From Dysidea avara (lineage: Eukaryota > Porifera > Demospongiae > Dictyoceratida > Dysideidae), in the NCBI RefSeq assembly GCF_963678975.1, contig NC_089278.1, positions 12,551,479 to 12,615,478 on the forward strand: 64,000 bases of DNA, in the 5' to 3' direction. Under the pieces are notes generated by a model. That model had not been told where the DNA came from, did not search any database, and saw nothing but the letters and a program-made list of their open reading frames with translations. Numbering within the stretch: the first letter of the stretch is position 1; each line of letters opens with the position of its first letter. Positions 46,025 through 58,024 of the stretch are shown here, piece after piece. The position numbers and the translations under genes were made by a program.

Positions 46025-47237
46025 TTAGATATTGGTGCTCTTTAAATCGAAACAAAACGTGCTTCATGCGCACTGACACGTGATAGCTAGTCTGGGACAG
46101 CCGCCCTTTCGATTAGATTTTTGCACACGCCAGAACACGTAGCAACCCGGGGGAGCTGGAGCCTCCCTTGCATGCCTTGTGATTTTCTGATTCATAGTGT
46201 AACTGAATTGCAACTGAAAAGATCAAAATACTCTAATAGAACAGTCAATTACTCTAATAAAGCACTCACAGCAGTGTAGCAAAACTATGAAGTTGCAAAT
46301 AAGAGTTTTTATGTGCTTTATCAGTGATACAATGTATATTTGGTGCCATTCTTAGTAGCTAATGACTTTTTTTCTCTTCAGCATGTTGTGCCCTAGCTAC
46401 GCCAAACCAAGAGTCTAGAGCCCCCATCTAAAAATATCTTGCTACGCCTATGAACACAACATTACAATTAATTGATAGAAGGGGCAGTGGTGCCAGACTA
46501 GCTATGACCGGAGACTGCAAGTCTGGAATCTCATGTAAGGCCAGGGAAACTTGATTCACTTGTTTCTCATCTACAACAATTCGGATTTCCATGCTGGCGG
46601 GAGGTCATTTTTCATTATTAAATCAAGCAGTTTGTTACTATAAAAGTTAGCTAAAGCCTTTTAAGAACTAGTACTTACGTCAGTTTTACCACCATTTTTG
46701 AGGTGCAATTTGCAAGTGACATTTGCTCTGCTGTAAAATACTGGATAGTCAGCCTTCTTAGTATCAACTGAAATACATGTGCACGTGATTCATAACAGCA
46801 ATAATGAAGTTAGAGGTGGTGGGGTAAAAAGGGATGCGGGGATGAGAAACAATTAATTTCCTGGCCTAAAGATGATGATGATGATGATGATGCTGAGACA
46901 TCTTATTTTATTAAGACAATATACAACAAAAGTACAGGGGTCTAGACTCAGGATGCCATGTGCTGATACCTACAGGGTGGTCAGTGCAGGAGCCCTGGCA
47001 AGACTTACACTATTAAATTACACTCATGCAGTAGCATAGATAATTAACAAGAGTCGTTAATTATCTATGGCAGTAGTCTAAGACCAACATTTATTAATTC
47101 CTTGTTTCCCATCACCTGTCTGTATGCCACTTTGCCTATATATCGCAGTGATTATTGTAATTAAGATTTAAATTTATTTAGAAATACGAATTATTCTGTG
47201 TTAAAATCGAAATACTCTAATAGAGCAGTCAGATTTA
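46025..47237. other. Intergenic repeats
   Basis: Two CTCTAATA words lie at 46229-46268 and one at 47216-47232. The CATAGGCGTAGCAAGATATT-type repeat is on the minus strand at 46382-46452, with a relative on the plus strand near 51713. A (GAT)7 run is near 46870-46892, and a small hairpin ATAGATAATTAAC...GTTAATTATCTAT lies at 47036-47069. No gene was recognised. Confidence 0.4.
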
Positions 47238-47423
47238 CAGTGGGACCTCTCTATAACAAACATTTTGGGACCCAGAATTTTTTGCCACTTTTTGCTGTAG
47301 TATAGAGGTTTTCCTCTTTCAGAGGTAAAAAACATATTAACCAGACACGTTGAGACCACTTAATATGGAGGTTTTTTCTATTGTGTCCTTAATTCAGGGG
47401 GTTTGTTAAGAGAGGTTCCACTG
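47238..47423. mobile_element. pogo/Tigger-like MITE with TA duplication
   Basis: It begins CAGTGGGACCTCTCT and ends AGAGAGGTTCCACTG, flanked by TA (47236-47237 and 47424-47425). It is 186 bp with no ORF. The CAGTGGxACCTC termini plus TA duplication fit pogo/Tigger-type mariner relatives. Confidence 0.8.
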
Positions 47424-47429
47424 TACTTC

Positions 47430-48830
47430 CTATGCAACAATCATTATTCACTGGTAAAATCCCAAGGCAATGGAAATTAGCTTATGTCACTCCAATCTTT
47501 AAATTGAGCAAAAGATCTAGCCCACAAAACTATCAACCAGTGTCATTAACTTCTATCGTTTGCAAAGTGATGTCAGAGCATATACTCTCAAGCCAAATTA
47601 TATGAAACACTTGGAAACGCATGACATATATGTCAGTTTGGCTTTAGGGCAAGCACAACTATTTACTGTTACTGACGACTTTGCCAATTAAAGCATAGAA
47701 TGACAAACTCTGGCAAAGTAGATGTTGGTATATTAGTTAGATCTGTCAAAGGCATTTGATAAAAACCCACATAAAAGATTGACGTTATAAAAATTGAATC
47801 CTAGAGAGTTTTGCAATGGTTAGAAGCCTTTCTTGAGCCATTGCTACCAACAAGTTGTCATTAATGGTTCCTTTTATTCTCCTTGTGAAATCACATCAGG
47901 GGTACCACAAGGCTCCATCTTGGGTCCTACTGACATAGCTAAAGGCATTAATATATATAGCCAGATAAAACTCTTTGCAGACAACTGTTTGATATATATA
48001 CTTGAAAGTTATTCATAGCACAACTGACCACCTAACACTCCAACAAGATCTAACAACATTGAAATGGACAGAAAAATGGCGGATGACTTTTAACATCAGT
48101 AAAATGTAAAACAACGTAAAGTTTGAACCACCATAGTAAATGTGCCTGTAATGAATGGAACCTCACTGACAGTCACTGAACAACACCTGTACTGTAGGGC
48201 AAGAAAATTTTGTGGTATTAAATTTTTGTGGATCACTAAAATGTGGTAATTTTGTGGAACATTTTTTTGTGGTTTAGACATCGATCTCCATACAACTTGT
48301 ACAGGGACTACAAAATATTTGATTTTCATGGATAAGACACCTGCGAAATCCACAAAAATTTGTATCCCATGAAAATTTCTTGTCCTACGGTATCTTGGAG
48401 TCAAATTATACATCATAGGCATGAAAAGGACACATAGACTACATTTGCAATAAAGCTAATAAAGCCATTGGTCGAAATCTTTGACATTGCCCACCTAGAC
48501 TTCTACATGAGCTAGCATAAGCAATTTGTGAGATTCTTTATAAAATAAATCAAATTGAGATAGTCCAGCATAGAGCTGCTCATTTTGTGACAGGTAAATC
48601 ATGGACAAGAAGTCAAAAAGAGACAACATCACAAACATTCTTGAAAACTTAAATTGGCGAACATTACAAGAATAACACACTGGTATATAATACACGAGTT
48701 ATTAATTATACCCAGTTGTTACTTTCCCAAGATATCATCTGTATTGAGGACTCAGCATACTTACAACCTTAAACTAGTACTAAGAATTGAGATGTATAAT
48801 TACTCCTTTCTACCAAGAATAATACAATAA
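47430..48830 (+). pseudogene. Decayed CR1/L2-type LINE RT region with MITE insertion
   Basis: RT pieces appear in order: GKIPRQWKLAYVTPIFK (about 47456-47506), NYQPVSLTSIVCKVMSEHI (to 47585), a shifted FGF motif near 47640, DLSKAFD (47745), TSGVPQGSILGP (47895-47930) and LFADNCLIY (47970-47996). LYLGVKLYIIG is split by a MITE near 48190-48392. Multiple stops and shifts mean it is dead. Confidence 0.7.
48192..48390. mobile_element. 199-bp palindromic MITE inside a LINE, TA duplication
   Basis: It begins CTGTAGGGCAAGAAAATTT and ends with the near inverse AAATTTCTTGTCCTACGG. TA lies on both sides (48190-48191 and 48391-48392). Removing it with one TA restores the LINE codons for EQHLYLGVKL, which fixes both ends. 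It is Tc1/mariner-like by its duplication. Confidence 0.85.
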
Positions 48831-48854
48831 ATACTTTAGGATTAAGGAAGAAAA

Positions 48855-49095
48855 TCCATCCCTCCTGGAGGAGACTGAGTGTGGCCCCGACTAGACATTG
48901 GGTGACCTGCAGTTCGATTCCTGGGGTTGGAGGGATTTTTTTCCTTACTTTGGCCCCTTTACTGTTACACCTTTTCAGCTATAAGTCACTAAGTCTAAGT
49001 CCTTGAAATTAGGTTAGGTAATCCTAAGGCTGCAGCACATGTTGCTGTTAGACCTTCAGTGCTGGTCACTGTAAAGTGCTAATAATAACTTTATA
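48855..49095 (+). repeat. Candidate tRNA-derived SINE
   Basis: It has a B-box-like GTTCGATTCC near 48914, a variable body, and an ATAATAA tail near 49081. The A-box is weak. LINEs in this window end in similar ATA repeats, so tail-sharing with a CR1-type partner is plausible. No target duplication was confirmed. Confidence 0.45.
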
Positions 49096-49144
49096 TTACA
49101 GGCTGTAGGACCAGGTACCTTCAGCACTTGAGCCTTAATAAATA

Positions 49145-49301
49145 CAGTGGAACCTCAGTTATCCAGGACCAGGGGTGGTCCATAAATCTGATTATCAACT
49201 ACCCTGATAGAACAGTTACTACTCTAATAGAGCAGTCTTTTCTGTAGTTCAGTTAACCAAGAATCCGGATAAGTGGGGTCCGGATAACTGAGGTTCCACT
49301 G
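49145..49301. mobile_element. pogo/Tigger-like MITE with TA duplication
   Basis: Its ends are CAGTGGAACCTCAGTTATCC and CGGATAACTGAGGTTCCACTG minus one base of symmetry, flanked by TA. The interior holds CTGATAGAACAGTTA and CTCTAATAGAGCAGTC words. It is 157 bp with no ORF. Confidence 0.85.
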
Positions 49302-49303
49302 TA

Positions 49304-52300
49304 ATAAATAAATAAATACAAATAAACAAATTCATATCTTTGCCTCAATCTTTGCACTCACCACAATGACTCAACAAAATTGTTCCCTATATATTTTACA
49401 CTTATTAATTATATCATCCAGCTGGATTTGTGGCTGTCTTATGGTCACCATTTGTGAAGTTATATTGCCACCCCACAGCTCTTCTTCCAAAACCTGCAGG
49501 ATTAATTCCATTGAAGTTTATGAACCCATAATTGGTACTGTTCACAATACCAGAGCATACTCTATGTACAGTTTTACATTCCACATAGCTATTAAAACTT
49601 ACATACTAGCGGTATGATAAAATGATCATGTGGTTTACAAAAGTTTGTCACAGCTTGCTATGTACTAAGTTAATGACAGGCCTGAGCCAGGACTATCTTG
49701 TCATAGTTGTGACTCAAGTATATATCGTATGCCATGACTTTCACAGACAGAAAGCTACGCAGAAGGATACTAGGAAGCTAAAGCTTGCCTTTAGCCTAAT
49801 ATGATGAAATAAGCATCCCTTAGAATAAGACCCGAAAACTATTGTGTTAAATTTCTAGGAGCAGAACTGAAGGCCATTAAATCAATACTATACTAGCAAT
49901 AGCTAGCTATAGCTATATCCTCAATGCATGTAGTCAAAGAGAGCTACTGCAATAGCTAACAGAACATATGGCACTTGGATTGGCACACAATAATCCATAT
50001 AGCCATCCTTGTCATCAGTATTAACTGGCAGGGGTCACAGTGAGGAGGTGCTGACTGACATGGTGTGAAGCAAAATACCGACACCCTGCACCACACACAC
50101 TCAACATAGTTATGTACTATGTATACATGCACAAGTTTAAGGAGTTACGATGACATTTCAAATAGAGAAATACAGTCAAATAGTTCTGTATATAAACTAT
50201 GCTTTTGTATGGTGTTCCCATACACATGATTATAGTTACAACATTGATGATATATAGTCAAAGGCACTAACTCTTTTCTACAAATGAATCAGTGGGATGC
50301 ATGGATAATCATTATTCACATAACACATCTAGTTGTGCACTTCAGCAACCCTGTGACATTTCAACACATGCAGAAAGCAAACAGAAATGGTGAATTGTAA
50401 GTCATGTAGTCATGTGGTCATTTATGTTGCAACATCATAGGAATAAATACACCCTGGTGATAGACATGCATCCTAGTCCCATCATGTCATGTTAACAACA
50501 ATTGTGCCACATGTTTTTCTATAAAGGCCTATACGCATGTCACATTGCATTATACATTGTGTATGACCTACAGTATAGCCACTGTTCAAGGTTACAAACA
50601 CAAAAAGACCCAGCTGTCAGTAAACTAGTGGCCTGGAAAGGACTCTTTGGACTGCAGAACCTTTCACTTTTGTGAACTCTGATGCAAACACCCAAATACT
50701 TTGCACACAGATTCAGTTGAGGAAAGCTTCTAATCCAGATATTCAGTTGATGAATTTTGTGATCATCCCAGGTTAAATGTAATGCCCTTGCCTACCACCC
50801 CTGGCATAAGTGCTGGACAAAACTGAAAATAGAAAATACATGGTTAAACATTAGATAGAGGAGTCTAGATCCAGGTCATATAACAACTCAACAATTCAGT
50901 TTCTGATGTAAGTATACAAGCAACCCATTTTACTCCTTACTTTACTTGTATGCTACCATTGTATAGAAAGCTGTAAATAAACTCATTATAAATAGCAGGA
51001 AAATGCTACCATCATGCAGGAGGAGTTTGGGGTTGGTCTGAAGACATTTTTGGGCTTGGTTGTGCCTATCCAATGCTGCCAAGCTGTCATGACTGGAAAT
51101 TGAGGTTGGCTTTAGGGTTATTAGTATTTGTGGTTGGAAAAGCCCAGTTCTTCATGATCCCTAATATATAGTACTACCATACTGTATGATAGTTACTTAC
51201 CAGTGAATAGGTCAGCAAAGTACATTCATGTTCACCTTATTTGAGTTGTACAAATGCTTATAAAGTTAATAGGAAGTACCTCTAGATGCTGCTGCCCACT
51301 GAAGCCATGTTCAGCAACAGAAAAGCCTTAATTAGTCTTGGACCAGTAACAATTTAAGCCACTTACAATAAAAACAAGTTAAGTCTTGGTATATATATAC
51401 TGTCAACCAGGCAAACAATCAAAATTATTATTTATCATGGAAGGGAAATCACAGGACAGGTGTTCTGTTTATTGACAGTGCAACTTACATATGATCATTT
51501 CTATCTTGACATATGTAAGGTCCACCCAATCATCTTCTGCAATTCTCCAAACCACAACTGGTTAGGAAGCTTACAAAGTACAATGCAGCAAAGATGATAA
51601 ATTCAAGGAAGACATAGCTAACAGCTTTTACCAGCAAATTCTTATAGTGTGTAATTATGTTCCTTCTACTATTGGTATCATGATGTACCCAGCTATATAT
51701 CTCTATTGTACATAGGTGTAGCAAATGTTATTTTTTAGATAGGGGCTCAGTTCTATATAGGTGGTTTTGTAAAGCTAAATACAACAGTGTTAAGCATAAT
51801 CAACATGCAAAGCATGATCCTTATAGGGAGGTCTGGGGCATGCATGCCCCCACAAGGAAAATTAAGCCTTGAGATGAATTCTGAGGGAAATTTTATTCTA
51901 TTAAAACAACTGCCTGTCTATTAGAGCATCTTGATCTTTTTGCTAAAATCAGAAAATTGATCGGAAGGCTCCATCCCCCCTTGCCCATACTATGCCTCTG
52001 TTTTACTAGTGTGCAGAAAGGCTATACTGATGTGAGATGTCTTAGAACCATAACTGACTGACTTGTTCAGTTCAGAGCTACTTTAGCACTAGTCGTGTAT
52101 AGCTAAATAATTATATATATTCATTTTAGTTTTTAATCTCATAAACTACGCTTTTGCAATTTTGCTTTACCAATGACTTCTTTATCATTAAACAGACATA
52201 ATCAAATTCAATCACCATTAATATCCACTTCAAGCCTCTTCCTTCCATTTTCAGTGGAGCGGTAATGCTATCACCATCAATACCAGCCCCTGCTTAGATT

Positions 52301-53110
52301 TTGATTCAACCAAACTGACTTATCTTCTAGTCATATGTTATACTGTCATTGTTTACCAAATTGTTTTAGTGTTCATACCAACTTCCTCAGGTCAGCTTAT
52401 CAAAATTGCAGCAGCCTTATTGGTTACTACACATCAGCATGATCATTATTGTCATATATAACACCAACACATACAATGAACTAAGTATCATCCTGATGAA
52501 CAATCTGTAGTGTGGGATTCAAGTAATGTGCAGTACCTTAAATACAACACTTCTCAAAAGTGCATGTACACATGTGATGTACTTATGTTACATTATGTAT
52601 ATGTGTATACTATGACAGATGAGCCATGCAGTAGATGCATATACAAAATTACAAACCACTGTTTCAAATGAAGTTTATGTTGCTGCCATTTCTTATATAC
52701 CCGCTTAATTCAGTCTATAACTCAAGCACAGCTCTGGAATTCCCACTTTTTTTTCTTTTCTTCATCACAGTAATGCCACCTGACCTTCCAGAATTTAATG
52801 CTACAAGAATAACATGATGTACTTGTCAGCAACTAGCTAGATATCAGAATCAAATAATTTAGTTTAAATAGTTTTCTGATCTTTACCCACAGACTTTCCA
52901 TCTCCCACCAGCAAATCATGTCAGTTTTCTATCTACAATAACCAATAAATAGGAAGACAATACCTCTAACTAATGTGAAAGTCACCTACGGATAATAAAA
53001 TCTGACATTTTATTTCTACTTCAGTTGTCACAGAGCCTTCCCTTGGACTTTAGCCGGTATATATGCATAGCCTCAACTATCATTGCCACCACATGGAGGT
53101 ACCAAAATAA
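49304..53110. other. Long stretch without a supported gene
   Basis: I see no gene I can defend. Contents noted: repeat B at 51018-51172; a CATAGGTGTAGCAAATG-type repeat from 51713 with a CTGTCTATTAGAGCATC word near 51913; and a fragment (GGTCTGGGGCATGCATGCCC) near 51829 resembling the interior of the 9429 element. Short minus-strand open segments (for example 50820-50764 and 52300-52200) look vaguely coding, but their frames do not connect. Confidence 0.35.
51018..51172 (+). repeat. Repeat family B, truncated copy
   Basis: GTTTGGGGTTGGTCTGAAGA, TGGGCTTGGTTGTGCC, AATTGAGGTTGGCTTTAGGG and TTCATGATCCCTA follow the family order seen at 4755-5115. Confidence 0.75.
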
Positions 53111-53112
53111 TG

Positions 53113-53113
53113 A

Positions 53114-53165
<52 letters not shown>

Positions 53166-53310
53166 GCACACACCGACACACACACAAGCATGCACACACT
53201 AACACACCGACACATACACTGGCACACACACCAGCACACACTAACACACCAACACACACACTGGCACACACACCAGTACTTGCACACACACACACACACA
53301 CACTGCACAC
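53113..53310 (+). repeat. Complex (CA)n microsatellite
   Basis: A pure CA run passes into repeats of CACACTGGCACACACACCAG-like units. It directly abuts the left end of the palindromic element at 53320. Confidence 0.95.
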
Positions 53311-53319
53311 ACACAATAA

Positions 53320-54089
53320 AAGTACACGAAAAAATTTGGAATTTTCAACTAGAGTAGGGACCATGCATAACACATTGATAAAAGTACTGAAACAAGTTGG
53401 AGTAGTCCATGATATTAAATCACAGTAAAACAATAAGAAGTGTTATATATATCCCTGCTGTGCTCAAGATACCATAATGGAAATGCGCAGTATAGGGATA
53501 TAACACTTCTTATTGTTTTACTGTGATTTAATATCATGAACTACTCCAACTTGTTACTATGGGGTGCCGTTTGTACCAAAATTGTACAAAAATGCCTTAT
53601 TTATAAACTATAACCATACTTTATAAATCAATGCACTACTTTATAAATCATGAACATATACTTTATAAACTATACACATGATTTATAAACTATACACATG
53701 ATTTATAAAGTAGTATATTGATATATAAATTAATATTACATTGTATAATTTATAAATCAGTGTTTATACTTTACAAATAAGTGTTATAGTTTACAAATCA
53801 CATGTATAATTTATATAAATCAATGTTATAGTTTATAAAGTATGTCAATGATTTATAAATCAGGTATATGGTTTATAAATCATGCATATGATTTATAAAG
53901 TATATGTTCATGATTTATAAAGTAGTGCATTGATTTATAAAGTATGGTTAGCTATATACTAGTTTATAAATAAGGCATTTTTGTACAATTTTGGTACAAA
54001 CGGCACCCCATATGTTTCAGTACTTTTTATCGATGTGCTATGGTCCCTACTCTAGTTGAAACTGAATTCCAGAATATTTTCGTGTACTT
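53320..54089. mobile_element. Palindromic element (family E) interrupted by another element
   Basis: The outer arms begin AAGTACACGAAAA and end CGTGTACTT, with paired words CAACTAGAGTAGGGACCAT, AGTACTGAAACAAGTTGGAG, CATGATATTAAATCACAGTA and AATAAGAAGTGTTATAT around a centre near 53470. The right arm is split after CAACTTGTT by the inner element 53556-54013. Rejoining the right-arm pieces minus one GTT gives the exact inverse of the left arm, so the outer copy is older than the inner one. Confidence 0.85.
53556..54013. mobile_element. Inner 458-bp palindromic element with a TTTATAAA lattice
   Basis: The termini are ATGGGGTGCCGTTTGTACC and its inverse, continuing into ACAAAAATGCCTTATTTATA. GTT (53553-53555 and 54014-54016) is a likely 3-bp target duplication. 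The interior has at least 14 copies of the palindromic octamer TTTATAAA spaced roughly 15-30 bp apart, alternating with CATG-type words. There is no ORF. The superfamily is not recognised. Confidence 0.8.
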
Positions 54090-54134
54090 GTTTGTTAACT
54101 TTTCTTGTAAATAATTTTATTATGACTGGTAAAC

Positions 54135-54385
54135 CCACGCATACCGCATCTGAAATGGCACCGCGCGCCCCAGCTATATCAATTATCATCTGAAAAGTGA
54201 AGTATCCATTACGCTTCGTTGTCAGCTATGTTCAAACAGCATTTCGAATCAAGTACTTTCATGGAAGCACCTCTACAATCTACGCATACCAAAAGAAATG
54301 GTGCCGCGCCCTAATTTTACACTTCGTTGTCAGCTATGTTCAACCCGTTACACAGAAATACGAATCAAGAACTATTTGAAAAGCA
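54135..54385 (+). repeat. Imperfect tandem duplication
   Basis: Two units share ACGCATACC, GGCACCGCGC or GGTGCCGCGC, CTTCGTTGTCAGCTATGTTC and CGAATCAAG (starting near 54136 and 54285). They flow into the interrupted copy of repeat B. Confidence 0.6.
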
Positions 54386-54489
54386 CTTCTGCAATCAAAA
54401 TAGCCACTATGAAAAATACGGACAATTTCCGTTTCCAAGGGAAGCCATCACGTGCTCGCGCCAAATCGACACCTTTCCGAGCACCTTTC

Positions 54490-55950
54490 CCTGTCAACAC
54501 TGAGCAAAGATGAATGGGACACAAAGGAGGACACTGGTAAGTCTTCAGAGAGTAGTGGTTAATGGGTCTCAGTCAGATTGGGTTAATGTTCAGAGTGGAG
54601 TACCTCAAGGTTCAGTCTTGGGTCCCTTATTATTTATACTGTATGTCAACGATGTGCCTGACCTCATTGAGAGTAATTTGAAGATGTTTGCAGATGACAC
54701 CAAGATATACTCGGTCATTAAATCTTTTCATGACAGCCTTAAACTACAACATGATATCAACAAGTTAATGCAATGGTCAAGTGTTTGGTTGCTTAGATTT
54801 AACGCAGCCAAATGCAAAGTAATGCAGATTGGTAACTCTCTTCCTGCATCATACACCATGTACGATGGCACTACAAATGTATCTACTGACCTAGAACTAG
54901 TGAACGAAGAGAAGGACCTTGGAGTGTGGTGCACAAGTGATCTCAAGCCATCTCTACACTGCCAAAAAGCTGCAGTCAAGGCTACACAGGTTCTTGGGCT
55001 TATTAGGCGATCTTTTAGAATTGACTCTACTGATATGTTTATATTTCTGTATAAGATGTATGTTCGACCGCATTTGGAATATTGTGTGCAATCTTGGAGT
55101 CCGTACTTGGCCAGAGACATCGACACCCTTGAAAAGGTTCAGAGACGTGCAACTAAACACCTTCGCGGATTAGCCCACTTGACTTATGAAAGCCGTCTTG
55201 AAATTCTGGATCTCTATTCTCTGTATTGCAGACGTCAAAGGGGTGATATGATTGAAACATATAAGATACTTAAACGACATTATGACTTGGACCCATCTAC
55301 ATTTTTTACTTTAAATACTGCTACCACCAGGGGCCACTCTCTTAAGCTTTTTAAAGAAAGATCAAGATTACTTGTTAGGCAGAACTTTATTACTAATAGA
55401 ATAGTCAATCTATGGAACTCCTTACCTGACTTTATCATTTCAGCACCAACAGTTGCAACCTTCAAGCTGCGCTTGGATAATTTTTGGAAGCAATCTAGAT
55501 ATGGGCACCTTCAAAGGCCTGCGGCCTAGCCTGGCAAGTTAGCTTGCCTTGGCATCTACAATCCCATTAAATAATAATAATAAAGTCCATGAAGAATGCA
55601 TTGTATGTACTGCGGTATGCCAAAAGGCACCTGTCGGGCCGAAGCGACGTCGAACAGTGAAAAAATCAAGCCCGTAGCCTTAGCCGTTATCGAGTTACGC
55701 TTGTCTGAAAGCATCAGTCAGTTACTTACTTGCTTACTCCGAGACTTACTCAGTCAGTAGAAAATTCCGTTGAATAAAAAAAATTTAAAACTCCGTAACA
55801 ACTTGTTGAAAGCGTTTCGGGTCGATCTGAAAGCTTGTTTGGGCTTGGTTTTACCTCACCAATACTGCCTCATCGTCGTAAGGGAAAATTGAGGCTGGTT
55901 TTTGGGTGATATTATTTTGTGGGCCACGCCTACTCCTTTGTGGTCCCTAC
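54490..55950 (+). repeat. Repeat family B copy split by a LINE
   Basis: The left part (to about 54536, GAGCAAAGATGAATGGGACA) and right part (from about 55583: AAGTCCATGAAGAA, then GAACAGTGAAAAAATCAAGC and AATTGAGGCTGG) together follow the uninterrupted copy at 4755-5115. The LINE fragment lies between them. Confidence 0.7.
54538..55583 (+). mobile_element. 5'-truncated CR1/L2-type LINE, intact RT C-terminal frame
   Basis: The open frame at 54510-55529 carries SGVPQGSVLGPLLFILYVND, FADDTKIY (catalytic Asp-Asp), WLLRFNAAKCKVM, LGVWCTSDLKPS, YVRPHLEYCVQSW and LEKVQRRATKHLRG. It continues to the family C-terminus WNSLPDFII. The 5' half (endonuclease, RT N-terminus) is absent. The tail is AATAATAATAATAA near 55568. 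The frame has no stop over about 330 codons, so the insertion is recent, but truncation makes it non-autonomous. The ATG at 54510 lies in flanking repeat B sequence and is fortuitous. Confidence 0.85.
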
Positions 55951-58024
55951 TATACAGTTATACTATCGTACACCTGCTACTGTATGATTACATGAGAAGG
56001 GCAGTCAATAAAATAATAATAGAATAATCAAAATGCACGCAGTTCTTTCTGGATAGTGTTATGATCAGAAACTGCCTGAAGAGATTCAAGGTTTTTGAAA
56101 TAAATATCTGGTGAGTGTTTTTTACTAGACACAAGCCTTAGGCCTTTATTCTGTTTCAAGCAAGCCTTCAAAGATCTTATCAACAGTAGGTAGCTATATA
56201 TTAGTGTTCTGCGTTATAGAATATTGCCTATCGTGAATAAATTATCATGATATATAAATCAGCAGGTAATTAAATACTGACAAATGTACGTACTTTAGCA
56301 CAACACAACATCATATTAGCACAACTTACACAAGGTGCAATCAAGAGTTTATTCTTGCTCTTGGTATTGAAATACTGTGCTGCTAGAGTGAATAAGGATT
56401 CCACTTATAAGGAATAATGTTACAATCATTGGCGGGCAGAGCCAAGAATGCAGCATACCTGAGCGAACATGGACAAAAACAGTTTTAAATTAGCTTTCCT
56501 TTCAATATAAACAACTGAAGAGATAAAAAGAATTCACTAAAGCCAGTAAGCATTGCTAACCTTAGAACAACACTCAACACAAAAAATAACATTGAAGTTT
56601 GCCAACAATAACATTAAAATTTTAGTTTGTTACTCAAAGAAATGATGTCACTGTCTATGCATGTGAAATAACATATTGAGGTGACCAGCAGTTATGTACA
56701 CACCATGTTCTGTACACACAATGTAATATGTACTAAGAATGCAATACTGATACATGTATAATATGTTGTGCATCATGCTATTGACACTGAATGCACATAT
56801 GGCTATAGAGCTGAGGACAATCAGCCTTATGCAATAATTTATGATAAAATGCAATTAAATGATGATGTGATTCTTGCTGTTGTTTGAGGGCATATTTCAT
56901 GATAGAATATGTAGAATTTATGTGGCTTTTTAATGTGGCCTAAAATTTTGTGTAGCAGGCATATTATAAATGCTAAAGAAATCACACACACACGCACACA
57001 CACACACACACGCACACACACACACACACAAAAGCAAAGCCTTTGACTGCTGCTAACGCAATCATGCCTACCCAGTGAGCCAGCACTTAAACACCTGTGT
57101 GTTACTCAGGTACTAGGAGTCAACACCACACACACACGCGCATGCACACATCAAGTGCACACACACGCATGCACGCACACACGCACTCTCGCATACAAAC
57201 ATGCATGCACGCACAACATAGGTACACATATATGGCACATAGGTACACTTATATGACACATATAGGTACACTTATATGGCCAATTTCTTTTTTTGACAGC
57301 AAACTGAAACTAAATGGCCTGATGTGCTGGAAAGTGTTTAGTCATTCTTCTCAAGTACCGGTGTGTACCTAAGCATAGGATAAACAGAAAGGAGGAAGTA
57401 AGTTCCTTTGAGATGCAATAAAGTAAGCATTGCTATACACCTTTGTGACATAGCTGCTGTAATTTATAAACAATAACATTACAGTTCCGTTCTATTTATA
57501 AACAATAACATTACAGCATTCCGTTCTGGTATTTAGCCATATAGCCATTCAAGAAATGATGTCACTATATTATTATTATGCTAATCATAACCTTGGTCAA
57601 TAACATTAAAGTTCAGTTCAGACACTCAGAATGATGCATGTGAATTTCACATGCATAGTGGCTCATACATGCATGTACACTGAGCACTTAAGTTCACTTA
57701 AGTGTCACAACACTGAGTGCATATATGTATATCACTGTTACATTTTGCTCTAGTCACAAAAGATGTTTTAATCCTCTATAGGGAATTTGTACTATATCTG
57801 TACTAGTTGAGTTACACTAAAATCTATGGCCACTGCAAATGACTGGACTGGCATCATGGAGATACATAGTTTAACTGCATGGTTAATGATATATGTGTTC
57901 AACTGTAAAGCTTGTTTATAGCCTGAGGACAAGCCTTAATTTAGAATATCTCCCTAGAAACCACCCCATTTCAAGTACATCCAGTCAAGCACAGTGACTG
58001 AAAATTTTTGTAATATAGTCCTGT
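55951..58024. other. Gene-free stretch with CA-rich microsatellites
   Basis: CA/CG-rich runs lie at 56983-57029 and 57123-57230, the latter with CATGCACGCACA variants and TATATGGCACATAGGTACAC repeats. A partial copy of repeat F at 57032-57126 lies between them. A duplication of TTTATAAACAATAACATTAC occurs near 57463-57516. No gene was recognised. Confidence 0.45.

Noticed and set aside
50764..50820. Possible last exon on the minus strand (PALMPGVVGKGITFNLG)
   Set aside because: It has a decent acceptor and stop, but it is only 19 codons with no connecting upstream exon or recognised family.
53556..54013. CRISPR array, suggested by regularly spaced TTTATAAA
   Set aside because: The repeats are 8 bp with variable, mutually similar spacers inside a palindromic transposon in an animal genome.
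54510..54537. ATG at 54510 as a genuine start of a LINE protein
   Set aside because: These codons belong to the flanking repeat B; the LINE is 5'-truncated.
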